Part shown: positions 51,149 through 63,800 of the stretch, in pieces
Numbering within the stretch: position 1 is the stretch's first letter
Layout of the letters: every line of letters starts with the position of its first letter
Assembly (NCBI GenBank): GCA_958450365.1
Contig: CAUEEP010000892.1
Location: 607,001-671,000, forward strand
Source: Mesorhabditis belari
Taxonomy: Eukaryota; Nematoda; Chromadorea; Rhabditida; Rhabditidae
Length of the DNA stretch: 64,000 bases
Direction: 5' to 3'
Notes under the pieces: model-generated
What the model was told of the DNA's origin: nothing
The model's database searches: none
Seen by the model: only the letters and a program-made list of their open reading frames with translations
Made by a program: the position numbers and the translations under genes

Positions 51149-53132
51149 TCTACTGCTACTCCAGACATCTACTTCAGAGAAAATTGAGAGAAACAAGCTA
51201 TTTTCTTTATTTTTGCCGGAATAAATAGAAATTTTCTTTTGTACCTGTCTGGCTTTCATTTTCATCCCCAAAACACGGGCATTGATCTTTTGGGATGCTA
51301 TAGCATGGTACCCTTAGAGTGCTCAGTTCTTTGCACAAGAAAATCCTATCAACTTAAAACTTTTTCTAGTGAAAAGCCTAAATCATCAACTTTTTTGATA
51401 CCTAAAGATCCATTAATTTCCTCGAAAAGGTTACCTAAAAACTATATGTTGCTACTGTTGATATCAATATCAATTCATTCTTGTTATTGATTATACCAAT
51501 GAGTAACATCAATAAGCAATAATCAAGTTTTGAAGGACTTCCTCATGGAATTTTACAGAGAATTTTACGGAGAAGAATATATCCAAAAGTTAGTTGTGAA
51601 GAGCTACGACCTCGCGTCCAGAAGACAAGACCCATATCCAGTCAGCCATCTGGCAAAATTGTGATATTGTAATTATGCGAAACTGATTCCAAAGAGAAAA
51701 TTCAGCAATTTTTGTGTGAAATGTAAATTTTCAAGAGCTGTCCTTTCATTGCTTGGGAAGGAAACGAAAATGGCTTAGGAATCTACAAATTTTGCAAGGC
51801 TACTCGGTTATTTATCGAATGGGTAATGCTTGGTAGTGGAGTGGAGATGATCTAACAGCATTTGCGGCAGAAATGATTAAGCTCAACAAAGCACTCAAAG
51901 GTATCTTTTTCTCATTCAACGGTTCGGTTTCTGTCGAATCGAGGTCGTCCTTACAGAAAACTTTGCCTGATTTATAGAATTATTTTTTAAAACAAAAAAA
52001 AGAAATTTATAAGTCTTTAGTTCAAAATTTGGTTCAGTTTTGATTTTTAGCCCTTTCCAAACAAGCGTGCCAGGATTCGAAAGGGAAATTTCATGCGGAA
52101 GGAGAGGTGATTATTTGTCCCATTTGGCTTTAAGCACATTTTTGAAATTTCACTTCTAAATTAAATTAAAATTCATTCTGGGTGCGTCTGCTATTTGAAA
52201 ATGGGTGCTAATTTGCAGTTTTCATAAAATTGTAAAAGTCATAACCCATCTTTAAAATGATAAGGGTTGCCAAATGAGATATCAATTCCTGGCTGTTGGC
52301 GAATCGTGGAACGGACCGTCGATGCATGTGCAGAATTCTATATAACTACCGCATCAACAAAATTGATGCGGTAGCGATTTAAAATTTAATTTAAAAGCAG
52401 CGATTTAATTTTCCCGGATAAAACGGAAAGGGGAACTTTTTCGTCAGAAAAATGCACAGCTTCAAAATTTGTGATTGCTGGACCTAATCTCTCTCAACAG
52501 CTAGCTACCTAACTTGGCAAGTGGTTATCTGAAAACTAAGATGATCTTGCAAATGAGCTTACTGTTTTTAATATTTAATTTTGCAACCCACTTCTACTCT
52601 CCTGTTCCTTGCTTTTTGTAGCAAAAGGAAACTAACTCGATTTTTGATGAAAGAATGCAAATTTGCGTTTGTCGTTCTCATTTGTCGAACTTGCTATATG
52701 TTAACATGTAGCAATTTATGTTAGCAGGCTTTAAAGATCTCAAGTTGTCTTATTTTTATTGCTTAACCTATCCAATACCTTCGTTTGTTGCGATAAATCT
52801 AAAAAACTTAACGAAAAGTATACAAAATAAAGCAGAAAAATAGATTTCATCTAGAGTCTTTGCATTTTTAAAAGTAAATTAAAGTACTGTAATAAAAGTT
52901 TCTGTGATTGTTTTGTCAAAATTTTACCAAGAGAGCAAACAACGAAATTCAAACGGTAGTCAATTCCTGCTATTTTTGAAAACTTTTCAATGCTACTTTG
53001 ATGTCTTTTATGATAATCGGGGTAGGCTCAATCCAAAGCTTAGGTTTATTTTGCAAGGTGGAGTTTAAATTGTGTCACTTTTTGGGTTATCCTTCGAATT
53101 TTGTAGATTTTCTATCAAGAGATGCCAGCTGT
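51086..53132. other. Gene-poor region
   Basis: At 51115-51155 there is a short tandem of TTTCTACTTTCTAC units. The stretch 51545-51665 reads EFYREFYGEEYIQKLVVKSY on the plus strand, with no partner exon or family. A perfect 12-bp hairpin lies at 52346-52374 (CTACCGCATCAA, loop CAAAA). Otherwise I see nothing to annotate. Confidence 0.4.
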
Positions 53133-55434
53133 TTAATGCGGTGGTGCTCGTTGGAACGCGTCAGCTGCTTGGTCTGCTGTGGTCGAGTCGAGGAAGAATT
53201 GGCGCTTGAGTAGCCAACCGAAAAACCTCTGTCTGAGTGTTCGATTGACCATCAATCCAATCCATGCCTCGCTTAACGTTCCGAAATCTGAGACCACGTT
53301 CAACTGAAATACAGTAGATTTTAAATTGAAGTCAAGATTGAAAAGCTTACCACTAAATAACGATATTGTGTGTTGACGACAATGCCGCCAAAATCCTGAA
53401 AATGCAAAAATTTTTTGACAATAAACATGTGTTTCACGGATCACTTTTTATCCCCGAAGTGGATAAAAAGTGAACAAGTTTATTATGCCAAAGAAATATT
53501 ACTATCTTTCTTCAAAACAAAAGCAAAAACATTTCTTGAATGAAAGCTTTATAAATAAAGGAAGTTTAAATTTGGCTTACCACATAAATCAGAAGAGCCA
53601 GCTGCACAAAGAGGCTCGCCAAACAGATCATAAACAGGTTGAACTCAATTGGTTTTCCATCGGAAAAATGACTGACAAACTGGATGATAAAAATTGAATT
53701 TCTTTTTCAAAAACCTTTTCTTTTTCATTCGCATGTAGATGAGTTTCGTGAGGCTGCCGACGTTTATCAAGAGTGAGATGAATGGATAGACGTTTCCAAG
53801 GTTCTTCTCTGCCCAAAAACACACCGGTGCTTCCTGAAAAGGATTTAATTTTTGGCTCAAATATTTGTCTTTTACGAAATTCAAAAGCCAAAGCAATCAT
53901 ATGGTTAAATGCTACAGTTTTATACGGTTAGAAGATATTGTGGTCCTTTCAAAAACATTGCCAACTTCAAAATCAAAAAGCCCAACGATGTATTGTCTAA
54001 TTAGGCTACTTTTGAGCTCAATCGACAGATGATTTCAATCACCATGTATTGATAGAAAAAGTGGATCAATTGGACAACACAAAGCTGAGATAATTTTGCG
54101 TTGGTTGCAAATTCAAAACACTCGCAACCGAGCGATTTACGGGATTGTAAATGTAGCCGCTCGACGAAACCCCATAATATCCAGTGATCACAAAATACTC
54201 GCAACATAGACCGAACCCGAAGAGAAAAATGCCATACTTCACAATTTCGATGTGCATCGGCTTCCAGAGCTTAAGGTCAAGCATGCAAAAATGGGATGGG
54301 GCCGCCCCCACTCCATGCCGGCCCGATACTAATTACACCTTCATTTTCTCATCCATCTTTCGATCAATTGCTCTGAAAATTTTAAATGGCGTTGGCTCAC
54401 AATTTGTTACTTGATGCCCAAATTTACAGAACAATGAATCAAAAGCGAGTTTAGAAAACGGAGGTGAAGTTAGTATTGGGCTGGAGCCGACCGGCCCCAC
54501 CCGTTTTTGACATGCTTGCTTAAGGTTAACAATGTGTTATTAAATATTAAATCACCTCACCCGTTGATGCATGAACGGCAAAAAGACAGCAGTAAATCGA
54601 TTCAAATGCATCAAAATTAGGGCCACCTGTTGAATGTGAAAAGCTGATATCGAGTAAGTGTAAATGAAGCGAAAGGCCAGAAAATCGGAGGCATTTATGT
54701 AGGAATTGGTGAGTAAGGGAATTTCTGCACATTTCAGAGTCACATACGTGCATAAGTAGGTCAGCAGATACTAAAAGTGATCGTTATTCAAATTATTGTT
54801 GTGCCTCAACTTAACCAAATGATTTGTTTAGCGGTTAAAATGTATAAGGTTGGTCCATTGAACCATAATAAGCCCAGTCAGCTTTATCAGGTCAGCAAAC
54901 CAGACCATCAGGAGGAAGATAACCTGACTTTAACTCGCTTAATCGTTTTTCTCCTAATTCGCTTAGTCGCTTGGGATAAGCCATCAGTGCTTTGAAACTA
55001 CTGAATTTGAGCAAAAAACTCAATAAGGCATCTCACGCATCTTCGGGAAATGCGTATCCGATTCGGAGTCCATAATTTTTTTCTAGATTATCTGATTCGA
55101 ATTTTCTTTCAATCCGCCCAGCTTTGGTCAACACTTAACTCCATGCCTAGTTGTCAGTTTAGCCTAAAGTCTTTCAGACCGGTCAGTGATTATACTAGAC
55201 AAACCAACCAATAACCAGACCAGACGCTTTTTTTCTAAGAAAATGTCTGGGTACAAGCATTTAGAATGAAGGAGCCTGTTTACTGTTTCCCACCACAAAA
55301 AGCACATAAACGTATACACGATAGAAAGAGCTTTCAATGAGAACTTTCGTTTTTCGAATGCAAATGCCCAAAAGAATGTTGAGCAAAGCGGACGGGATTC
55401 CATAAAGTAAGTAGATGCAGAATTGCCACCACAT
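53133..55434 (-). CDS. Srg-like seven-TM chemoreceptor gene with a frame problem
   Basis: Minus strand. Exon 1 from 55434 reads MWWQFCIYLLYGIPSALLNI (TM1), then IRKTKVLIESSFYR. Exon 54774-54561 has FIYTYSISAFHIQQVALILM and HLNRFTAVFLPFMHQR, the NR motif after TM3 typical of Srg/Sru/Srv receptors. The exon from 54269 downwards has LWKPMHIEIVKYG and FLFGFGLCCEYFV (TM4). The exon near 53840-53720 has FISLLINVGSLTKLIYMRMK (TM5). The exon 53679-53581 is TM6 (FNLFMICLASLFVQLALLIY). Exon 53396-53352 and exon 53303-53133 (VSDFGTLSEAWIGLMVNR) complete TM7 and the tail. No TM2 exon was found between 55290 and 54775, and TM5 and TM6 lie in different frames with no canonical intron that joins them, so it may be a recent pseudogene. 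An hAT-like MITE sits at one 3' splice site. Confidence 0.6.
53441..53473. other. 13-bp inverted repeat in a receptor intron
   Basis: TCACTTTTTATCC, a 7-base spacer, then GGATAAAAAGTGA. It is a perfect hairpin lying in the intron between TM6 and TM7 exons. No function can be assigned. Confidence 0.8.
54278..54518. mobile_element. hAT-like MITE inserted on a 3' splice site
   Basis: A 241-bp element with inverted ends of about 58 bp (CAAGCATGCAAAAATGGG at the left; CCCGTTTTTGACATGCTTG at the right), GC-rich inside. It is flanked by an 8-bp target duplication CTTAAGGT at 54270-54277 and 54519-54526. Eight-bp duplications are typical of hAT transposons. The duplicated octamer, read on the minus strand as ACCTTAAG, contains the acceptor AG of the receptor intron. 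Confidence 0.85.
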
Positions 55435-56040
55435 TTTGAGAAGAGAAAAGCTCTGAATATTTAAAAATGCAAATGAGAGCTAGAGTAGAGGCCAGCCATG
55501 GCCTGAAGATTTAAAGATACAGATAAAGATATTTAAATAGAAGCGAAAAAAAATGCTTGAGCAGAGAAATACTTATAAATAAATTGTACATCAATTCTAA
55601 AATAATTCTCATGTAAAGTGTCGCTCGAATACAATGTAAACTTTTGCTAATTTTTGGGAAACCTGTGGAGATTTGAAAATTTGCTTGATTGTGTGTGATT
55701 TTTTTGAAACAGGTGAAATTTTTTCTTTTTGAATTAGTTTTAATAAAAAAAGCCAATACTGTTTTTTTTTGTTTCGCTGAGCATAAAAATGAAACAGACT
55801 TTTTTAATTTAAGCGAAGCAGAAAAGTGGACAAAATTCAGTTCACAAAGTGCCATTCACTCATTTAAACTACCGGTTTGTACTTTTTGTACCTAAACCGT
55901 AAACCTGACGATAAAAATTTTGCATTCGGTCAGCTTAGAGTTGTGACCAAGGAACAACAACTTCTACACGGTTCGCCCTTTTTGAAAGGCGTGTGCTTCT
56001 ATAGTGCCACATACAAATATTTCTTGAGTTCAATCTATTA
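55435..56040. other. Intergenic, no gene seen
   Basis: Upstream of the Srg-like receptor. A+T-rich with overlapping open frames of low complexity on both strands (55511-55895) and no recognisable exon. Confidence 0.4.
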
Positions 56041-57264
56041 GGGTGGTGCAAAAGAAATGCCGATTTGACGGTCAATTCAAAAAAACATAACATCAAAGCG
56101 AGAAATCTTTATTCATCGAAATATTCAAAACAAGCATCAATGACTTTGCTCCATCGAACGCGAAGAGACCGAATGCCATCTTGGAAGAACTGGGACTCCT
56201 GGGACTCAAAATAGTTGAGCACCCAGTTACGGACCTCATCATCATTCTTGAACTGCTTCTCCTTCAGAAAGTGCTGCATCGAGCCAAATAGGTAATAATC
56301 ACTTGAAGCCATATCAGGAGAATATGAGGCAGGACTTCCCATCCAAATTCTTCGATTTTCTGCTGTGTGATTTTCGCAACATGCGGCTTAGCATTGTCAT
56401 GCAAGAGTTTCACCGAAGTCATGTCCGCACCCTGGCGCTCCATTGCTTTGTACACCCTGTCCAGCCGATGAGCATACAAGTCCGCAGTGACCGCTTTTCC
56501 ATGTTCCAGTAACACAAAGTACACCAAACCCTTACAGACAATAAGAGCTTCTTCCCGTGGATTTCGGGCCTTGGGGTTGGAATAGCACGTTCGCCGGCGC
56601 TCAGCCACTATCGTTCTCACGTCAAGTTGTCGTATACAATTCATTTCTCATCCTATGTCACGATAGAATCAAGAAATCCGCTATTCTCTCCACGATTCAG
56701 GAGAATGCCAGCGATGGAAATGCGAGATGCGAGGTTAGCATCACTGAGTTGATGAGGGACCCATCTTCCACCACGACTTTTCTTTCCAATAGCGTGAAGA
56801 TGGCGTTCGATGGTGAAATGATCACAATGGAATATTTTCGCAAGATCTCGAGCAGATTGGCATGGATCGGCCTGTCCCTCAGCTTGGCTTCGTTCACGAC
56901 TTTTGGCCTCGAACCGTGCTCTTAGTCTTCCAAAGTCTCGTCTCCCTCTCTTGAAACCAAGTCTGACACTGCCTGAGAGACAAACTGCCATCTCCAAAAG
57001 CAGCACAGAGAGAACGATGCGATTCGGCAGCAGACTTTTCCATTTCGAAGTTAAACAGTAATGCTGCTCGTAGCACAAACTTTTGCTCACACAAAAAAAT
57101 ATAAGGATTTTTAAATAAAATAAACAACAACCAAAAAATTCAAATGTCGAAATAAATAGCAAACAAATATGCGAACAAAACATTAAAAAAAATAATGCCG
57201 TGAGCATCGCTCGCTTCTGATAAATAAGAGCTGATACCCATCGGCAGTTTCTTTTGCACCACCC
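56041..57264 (-). mobile_element. Mariner element 2, nearly full length but inactivated
   Basis: Ends GGGTGGTGCAAAAGAAATGC (left) and GCAGTTTCTTTTGCACCACCC (right), 1224 bp. TA flanks the left side, while the right TA is changed to AA. The transposase reads on the minus strand from about 57100: FVLRAALLFNFEMEKSAAES, then a frameshift, ADPCQSARDLAKIFHCDHFT, VT-stop-DEK, HDNAKPHVAKITQQK, SYSPDMASSDYYLFG, ending EYFDE near 56109. All three catalytic Asp codons can be seen, but several stops and shifts break the frame. It is the parent family of the internally deleted copy at 62068. Confidence 0.85.
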
Positions 57265-57907
57265 AAATAATTCAAATGTTTCTTCTTCAAAACACAATAA
57301 ATCACTGGTTGATTTAAACTTTTTTAGGTAAAAGTTTTAGATATTTTTACCATGTGTACCATAGAGATCCTGGTACGGTAGCTTTCATCTTTCAATCAAA
57401 TACATAGAAACCTCCAGACTGTCGGTAGTTATGGGTAGCTTTTAAAAAATAGGTGCATTTTAGAAAAGACGCTATTTGACATATACACACTCTAGTACTC
57501 CCACTCTCAGTCTAGGTTGGCCTCTATTCTTTCACCCACACCACTCGTTTCATCATCTGTGCAATCGATTACTGTAACAAAACAAAAAAGCTGTTGCCAA
57601 TTTGTCGTTTTTCAACTTTGATGAACAATTTATTCCACATTATCGAGCCATTTTCCACACGGATCAACCATTCGAAGAAAGTACAACGGGTTTCCCTTTG
57701 AATCGACACGACAAGTCTTCAGAGAGAACTAGTCGAACTTGTTTACTTTTTCTCTTCTTAATGTACATAAAGTTTATTTTTTTGAACAGAATTTTATCGA
57801 TTTCGATAGAATTATTCTTTAACCGGATCCAGTAGAGAAGATGTTTTCCATCGAATTGCTCAATTTCTCTCATCTTTACGCAACAAATATATGGTGGCCA
57901 TATATTA
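57265..57907. other. Intergenic, no gene seen
   Basis: Contains a decayed inverted-repeat element near 57370-57490 related to those at 50385. No convincing coding sequence. Confidence 0.4.
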
Positions 57908-58422
57908 GGTTGATGCAAAAGTCTTTTTCATTTTTTTCGTACTTCCGTTAAAAAGTAACAAATGCACCAATTGAACAACGGTTTATTGCATTCGAAAGGC
58001 CAATTATTTTTCTGCAAAATGACATTAAAACGAGTTTAAAATGTCTTATGTCTAGATTTTTTTGAGAGCCTGAAGTCGGGTAGTCAAAAAAGGCGACGGC
58101 TCGATGATGCATTTTAGACGCTTTAGCTAAGGAAACCAATCTTGATGTTAATAAATAAAAGATAGAGCACAAAAAGTTCGATATTTTTTCAGATTTTCAG
58201 AGAAATTGATTCGGCCAATTTCTTTATAGAGGTTTTTATAGATTTTTATAAAAAACCCGTTTTCACTCTCGAATTTGCTTGAAAGTGAACCCAAATTGAC
58301 TTAAAAAGATGGGAAATTGAACAATAAACACTTTTCATTTAGAGCAAACCATAGGTTAATTGATGACTTTGTTATTTTTCGAAAGAAGTACGAAAAAAAT
58401 GAAAAAGACTTTTGCATCAACC
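57908..58422. mobile_element. 515-bp mariner-type MITE
   Basis: Inverted ends of about 40 bp (GGTTGATGCAAAAGTCTTTT at both ends) flanked by TA at 57906-57907 and 58423-58424. The inside holds a short minus-strand frame without transposase motifs. It is a non-autonomous Tc1/mariner derivative by ends and target site. Confidence 0.8.
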
Positions 58423-58424
58423 TA

Positions 58425-60861
58425 ATAAAATGAATCGACAACTTTGAGTCAGTCAGAAGAGCCTTTGTGTATTGGATAAGCTTAATGTGAGTTTCTCTCG
58501 ATTAATGGCGGTTTTTTGAAAGACACTTGTTTAGGAAAGTCACCATAATCAAGTCTCTCGATTACGGTAGACTTTTAAACTGACTGTGTTTTAGAAAGTG
58601 TATTAATCAAAAGGAGCCCATTCTAAATGAACTCACTCCTGATACAATTGTGAGCTCGAATAGGTTCGAGGAGATTCGAGAAATGATCTCATTCAAAGGA
58701 TGGCTGAAGCGTTCACTGTGGTAAGTATAGACGCCTTTTGGCACACCGCTCAAAAATTCGAAATAACCGAGATTTTCTCTTTGAGACAAACCCAGTAATC
58801 ACAAACTGCATTTCTTTGTGAGAAGCTCCAATTTTTGAATGTTTTTTTTACAAATCATCTGCCATTCGAGTGAACTCTTTAACACAGGAATCAAACTTTG
58901 AAAGATCGTAACCATTTATGTCCAGACCAGCTTTGCTGACCATCCGCTACGCGGGTGTTCCTTTAAGTCGTTCATTGTGAAAACTACTATGCCAATCGAT
59001 TTCTGGCATCCTTTTTATTCCAGAGTGCTTTTACTTCAGCTCTGAGTTTCACAAAAAAACTTGGTTTATAGTTACACGAGCTCTAAATACCGTATTTCCT
59101 GTAATAGTAGTGCAGTTTATAATAGTAGTGCCGGCTGGAGGATGGTTGAAAAAATATTAGTGCGCACTACTATTACAGAAAATACGGTAATAACGCTAAA
59201 AGCATGAAAATTGATATAAAAGTTGATGAGCGCTGAAAGTACAAGATGAAAAATAAAAATGATAAAAGTGAGAGTGAAGTGGAGAGAGAAGATTTTCAGT
59301 CGCAACTTTTGATCAGACAGCTCAATGCTTTGAAATTAAAATTAAAATCGAGTCTAGAATGCGCAAACTTTGTTTGGAAATTCATAGCTTAATTCCCAAA
59401 CAAATGCAAATTTCTCGTGCGCGTGGACAGACAGATGGACGGACAGACACTTTGTAAAGAAATATTCTTGGCGTGCTTGGTACTCTTCACTCAAGACACG
59501 TTATTTCTTGTTTCGAGATATCTGATCTCACTGGAACTAAAACACCTTATTCAATAGCCGACTGACTTGGAATCTTTGGGCTCTCACTTGAGCAATTTTC
59601 ACACAAAATCGACAATTGAATTAAAAGCGACGTTAAAAACAGAAACAATTTCGTCCTAATTAGGACACAACTTTCACACGATGAAAGGAAAGCAGAAAAA
59701 ATGAAAGACAACTAAATCAAATGAACAACAGCTTATATAGGCTTTAGCACAAGATATTCAGCTAACAAGTTACAAAACAATAAATGCTTTGGGGCGCGAA
59801 ATAGAATGAAAGCGCACCGATTTCCTCAATACTTTTCCAATTTTTAGGCTGTCAGAGTTAGATAACTTTTAGTGGCTATTCGCCACACACTTCTCTTTTA
59901 TATACAGTCAAACCTCGATTAAAAAAATTCGATAGCAAAAAACCTCGTTAGCAAAAGACTTTTCCGTATCGTGACGAATAAAATTCGTATCCCTGCTCAA
60001 ATCGATTGAATGTTTTTCGGAGCACAGTGTTCCGCTAAATGCTCGTTACAGAGGTTTCATTGAAAGGATGGGATGGAAAAAGATTTGACCTTTTCGACTA
60101 ATAGGTGTATAGCGGAAAAGCCCGTATTTTTTAAGAAAAACTTTTCAAAGGTTCTTTTCATCAATGGATACCATTTTAGGACCTCTGTTCATGGGTGCAA
60201 AGAACTTCAAACAAAGTGCAAACTGCAAAGAACTTCAAACAAAGATCAAACTTCTAAAAACGTCGAGCTTAAACTTTTCATTATGCTTCTATTGACGAAC
60301 AGAACGATGAATTTTTGAATTTGAATTTTCTTTCAGATTTCTCAAAGCTATTCACCGCTACTAAAAGAACGATTCAATGAATGGAAGACGCCTTTTGAGA
60401 GGAATCAAGAATTGAGAGAGGAATTGTACGGACGGACAGACACTTCTCTTTTATATACAGTCAAACCTCGATAGTAAAAAATTATCTTTCCTTTCATTAG
60501 ACATTTTCCAAATTCCCTAAATTTAGGTAAACAAATCGAAAGGGAAGTGATGAAATAGCTGCTAACAGAATCTACTTATTATGAAATAAATCTTTTGAGC
60601 ATTCACCCTAATCACACATTGAACTGAAGCCCTGATTGGCTTGTAAACTCACACTTTTTCAAAAAAGCTAACCAGTCCTTTTTGTCAGCTTGTTCGTTAT
60701 TGATTGAAGCCCTTTTCCCCATTCTATTTCTTTCAACAAAACAAATTACGTAAGAAAACTATTTGTTGATTATTTTTGCTACTAGAAAACTTCAAAATTT
60801 CTATCGTTCCTTTTCTATTTCCTATTTTTTAGCTCTAATCGTTCAAAGCAAAAAACAAGGA
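58425..60861. other. Intergenic upstream of kinase gene 2, with small elements
   Basis: A short inverted-repeat MITE lies at 59090-59190 (TACCGTATTTCCTGTAATAGTAG against its complement). The word ATATACAGTCAAACCTCGAT occurs at 59900 and 60457 and resembles pogo/Tigger ends. The word GACAGACACTT recurs nearby. Exon-like pieces at 58625-58725 and 60345-60435 cannot be joined or named. A TTTTTAG acceptor at about 60832 before the kinase start could be a trans-splice site. Confidence 0.4.
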
Positions 60862-63800
60862 ATGAGCGAACAAGGAGAACTATCTGAAGAGATTTCTGAA
60901 GAATTTCTCTATGAAAATGAATGGCTTAAAGAAGAGAATTTGCTGGGATGTGGTGCTTATGGAGCTGTGTATCAAGTGCCAAATTGGAACCCGTAAAGCT
61001 TTGTCGTTTTTGAATTTCAAAGAAACTAACTTCAAAGAAACTTTTCAAAGAAACGAGATTTTCCAAGTCGTAGTGTCACTTTTAGGGTATGAGTTGACTC
61101 ATTGATAATTTCTTGCTGTTTTTAAGACTTCAGAAGCCTAAGGAGACTTGCGGCATAGCTTTTGTTTGTAAAATTGCTAGTTTTGACTTAGAAGTAGCCT
61201 AGAAACTTATCGTTGTAATCTTTTCAAAAAGTTGAGCTCATGAGTTGAGGTGAGCCTTTCAAAATGTAAGCAACCAAACAATAAATCTGATATTTCAGTC
61301 CTCTAGCCGTGAAAATGTTCACCGGAGATTTGAAAAGAATGCGCAAGTTGATTCGTAACGAGCTTTCCACTTTGCAACATCTCAAGCACAAGCTAGTCGT
61401 CAAATATCTGGGATTTATAAGTCGAGATTGTGGTGCTCGGAAAGAAATCATTGGAATAGTCATGCAAATGGTCGAAAGGAAATCACTAGCCGATAGTAAG
61501 TCGAAATTTCAAAAATGAGTCCAAATTTCAATTTTTTTAGTCATTTTCAATCCAAAATTCACGTACTCTGTCTACACGGTGGCTGTCTGGATGGAACAAC
61601 TTTTTCTGGTGCTAGATTATCTCGATCATGAAGGGAAAATGCATCGAGATATTAAACCTGAGAAGTGGGCTCGAAATACCCCATTTTGAGGGCTCTTTTT
61701 TCAAAACTTTTAATGCCAAAATATCGCCGAAGCTATGAACTCCACGATAAAATAAAAAAGATAAAGTAAAAAATTCTTTGACAAGAGTCTTTTTAGATAG
61801 AAAAGAGCCAACAAAATGGTTTCCTCATTGATTTCCTTTTCATCGATCTTTCAAAAATTTCGAAAGTGCTTTCTTTAGTATCTTGGTTGACCAGTTCTTT
61901 TATCTGATTTTGGGCGATTTCGGGATGGCAAAGGCTAAAGCGAGTGTTTCGGGATCATTTGTGGGCACCGAGCGGTACACATGCCCGGAAATTCTATTCA
62001 GCGAAAAGACTAGCAAAGAAGTTGGTTGAGCCCTTTTGTGCTTGTGGTTTCTTTAAAAAAGCTATTAGGGTGGTGCAAAAGAAACTGCCGATGGGTATCA
62101 GCTCTCATTTATCAGAAACGAGCGATGCTAGCGGCATTATTTTTTTATGTTTTGTTCGCATATTTGTTTGCTATTTATTTCGACATTTGAATTTTTTGGT
62201 TGTTATTTATTTTATTTAAAAACGCTTATATTTTTTATTTAGATCATGGTCGAGCAAAATTTTGTGCTACGAGCAGCATTACTGTTTAACTTCAAAATTG
62301 GAAAGTCTGCTGCCGAATCGCATCGTTCTCTCTGTGCAGCTTTCGGAGATGGCAGTTTGTCTCTCAGGCAGTGTCAGACTTGGTTTCAAGAGAGGGAGAC
62401 GATACTTTGGAAGACTACGAGCACGGTTCGAGGCCAGAAGTCGTGAACGAAGCCAAGCTGAGGGACGTTATTCAGGCCGATCCATGCCAATCTGCTCGAG
62501 ATCTTGCGAAAATATTGCGTTGTGATCATGTCACCATCGAACGCCATCTTTTTTTTGAATTTACCGTCAAATCGGCAGTTTCTTTTGCACGACCCTAATA
62601 GTTTTGTGGGCTTATTGACTTCTTTCCAAAACTTTTTCTATCATTGTAAAAGTCAATATTTTCATGTTAAAAATTTCTTAGAAAAAGTTATTTTATATAG
62701 AAAATATCAAATGTTATAAAAAAATGGGGCTTTTTGAAAAGACACAAAACATAAAAGAAGCACTAAACATCAAGTCAAATTCAGGAAAATTCTAAAGCCG
62801 ACGTTTACTCAATGGGCATTGTTTGTTGGGAGATCATCGAAAGAAGGTTAAAAATTTCTTTGTAAAACAGAAAACTTTCTTTTCAGAAGAATCCTCAATC
62901 AGTACAAAAGATACTATGGTTTTGAACGGACAGCTTTCGCCAACGATTTCAAAAAGGGCGGCAACTTGGTGGAAATCGAAGAGCTAACAGCCAGGAAACA
63001 CTTTCGAGATCATATTTATTTGTAAGTTGGCGAAAAAAGGGTCTTACGTTATTTTAGTTGCACACAACTTTTGCCCAAAAGTCGCTACGACTCAGCAAAG
63101 GCGTTGGAGAGTGCAACGAGGATCAAGAGGGTATGTGATAGTAATTTCCACATTTCTATGACGCATTTTTCAGTTTCTCGAGCTAGATATGGAATTCGAG
63201 TTTATTCCTGAGCTAAATGAGCATCAAACCACTATTCTTCCGCCAAAGGGAATCGTCGCAAAGCATGAACCTTTTGTTGTGAAAAAAACCGATGAGGACA
63301 ATCTTTGCAATTTTGATTCGATTTCAATATCGGTACAGGAGAAAGACTTGGGAAAGTTAGCCGAAGGGGATGACAAATCCGATGAAGAAGAATCATCTTT
63401 AGAAAATGAAAAACTTGAAGCAACGGATGAGTTTGAGAGCAAAAAAGTAATACGTGAAGATACCAATGAGTTGCCCGAAGATTTTTGCCAATTTGAGATC
63501 AGTTTTTCTCCGATCCATTCGTTTAATGGCAAAGAAGATGAGAAAAGTGATGAGAATTCAGAAATTCAATACTTAAATCCAAATTTGAAAGATGAGCAAA
63601 AAGAGCTGGATCGAGAAGACTCTCCAAAAACAGAATCAGAAGTTCAATTTGAACTAAAACTACCTGAACAAGACATGAAATCAGAATCACTTTCTTACAA
63701 TGCTCAACTTGATTCTCTTGCATTCGAAATTTCAAGATTCAGTGTACTTGCGTCAGAAGTCTCAACTGATATTAGCTCACTGGAAAATAATGGACAAGTG

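Noticed and set aside
51115..51155. Coding Tyr/Phe-rich repeat
   Set aside because: A simple TTTCTAC microsatellite after a stop codon; no open frame of note.
54001..54207. Separate small gene inside the Srg-like receptor
   Set aside because: It is an alternative frame over receptor exon sequence; the receptor reading is supported by family motifs.
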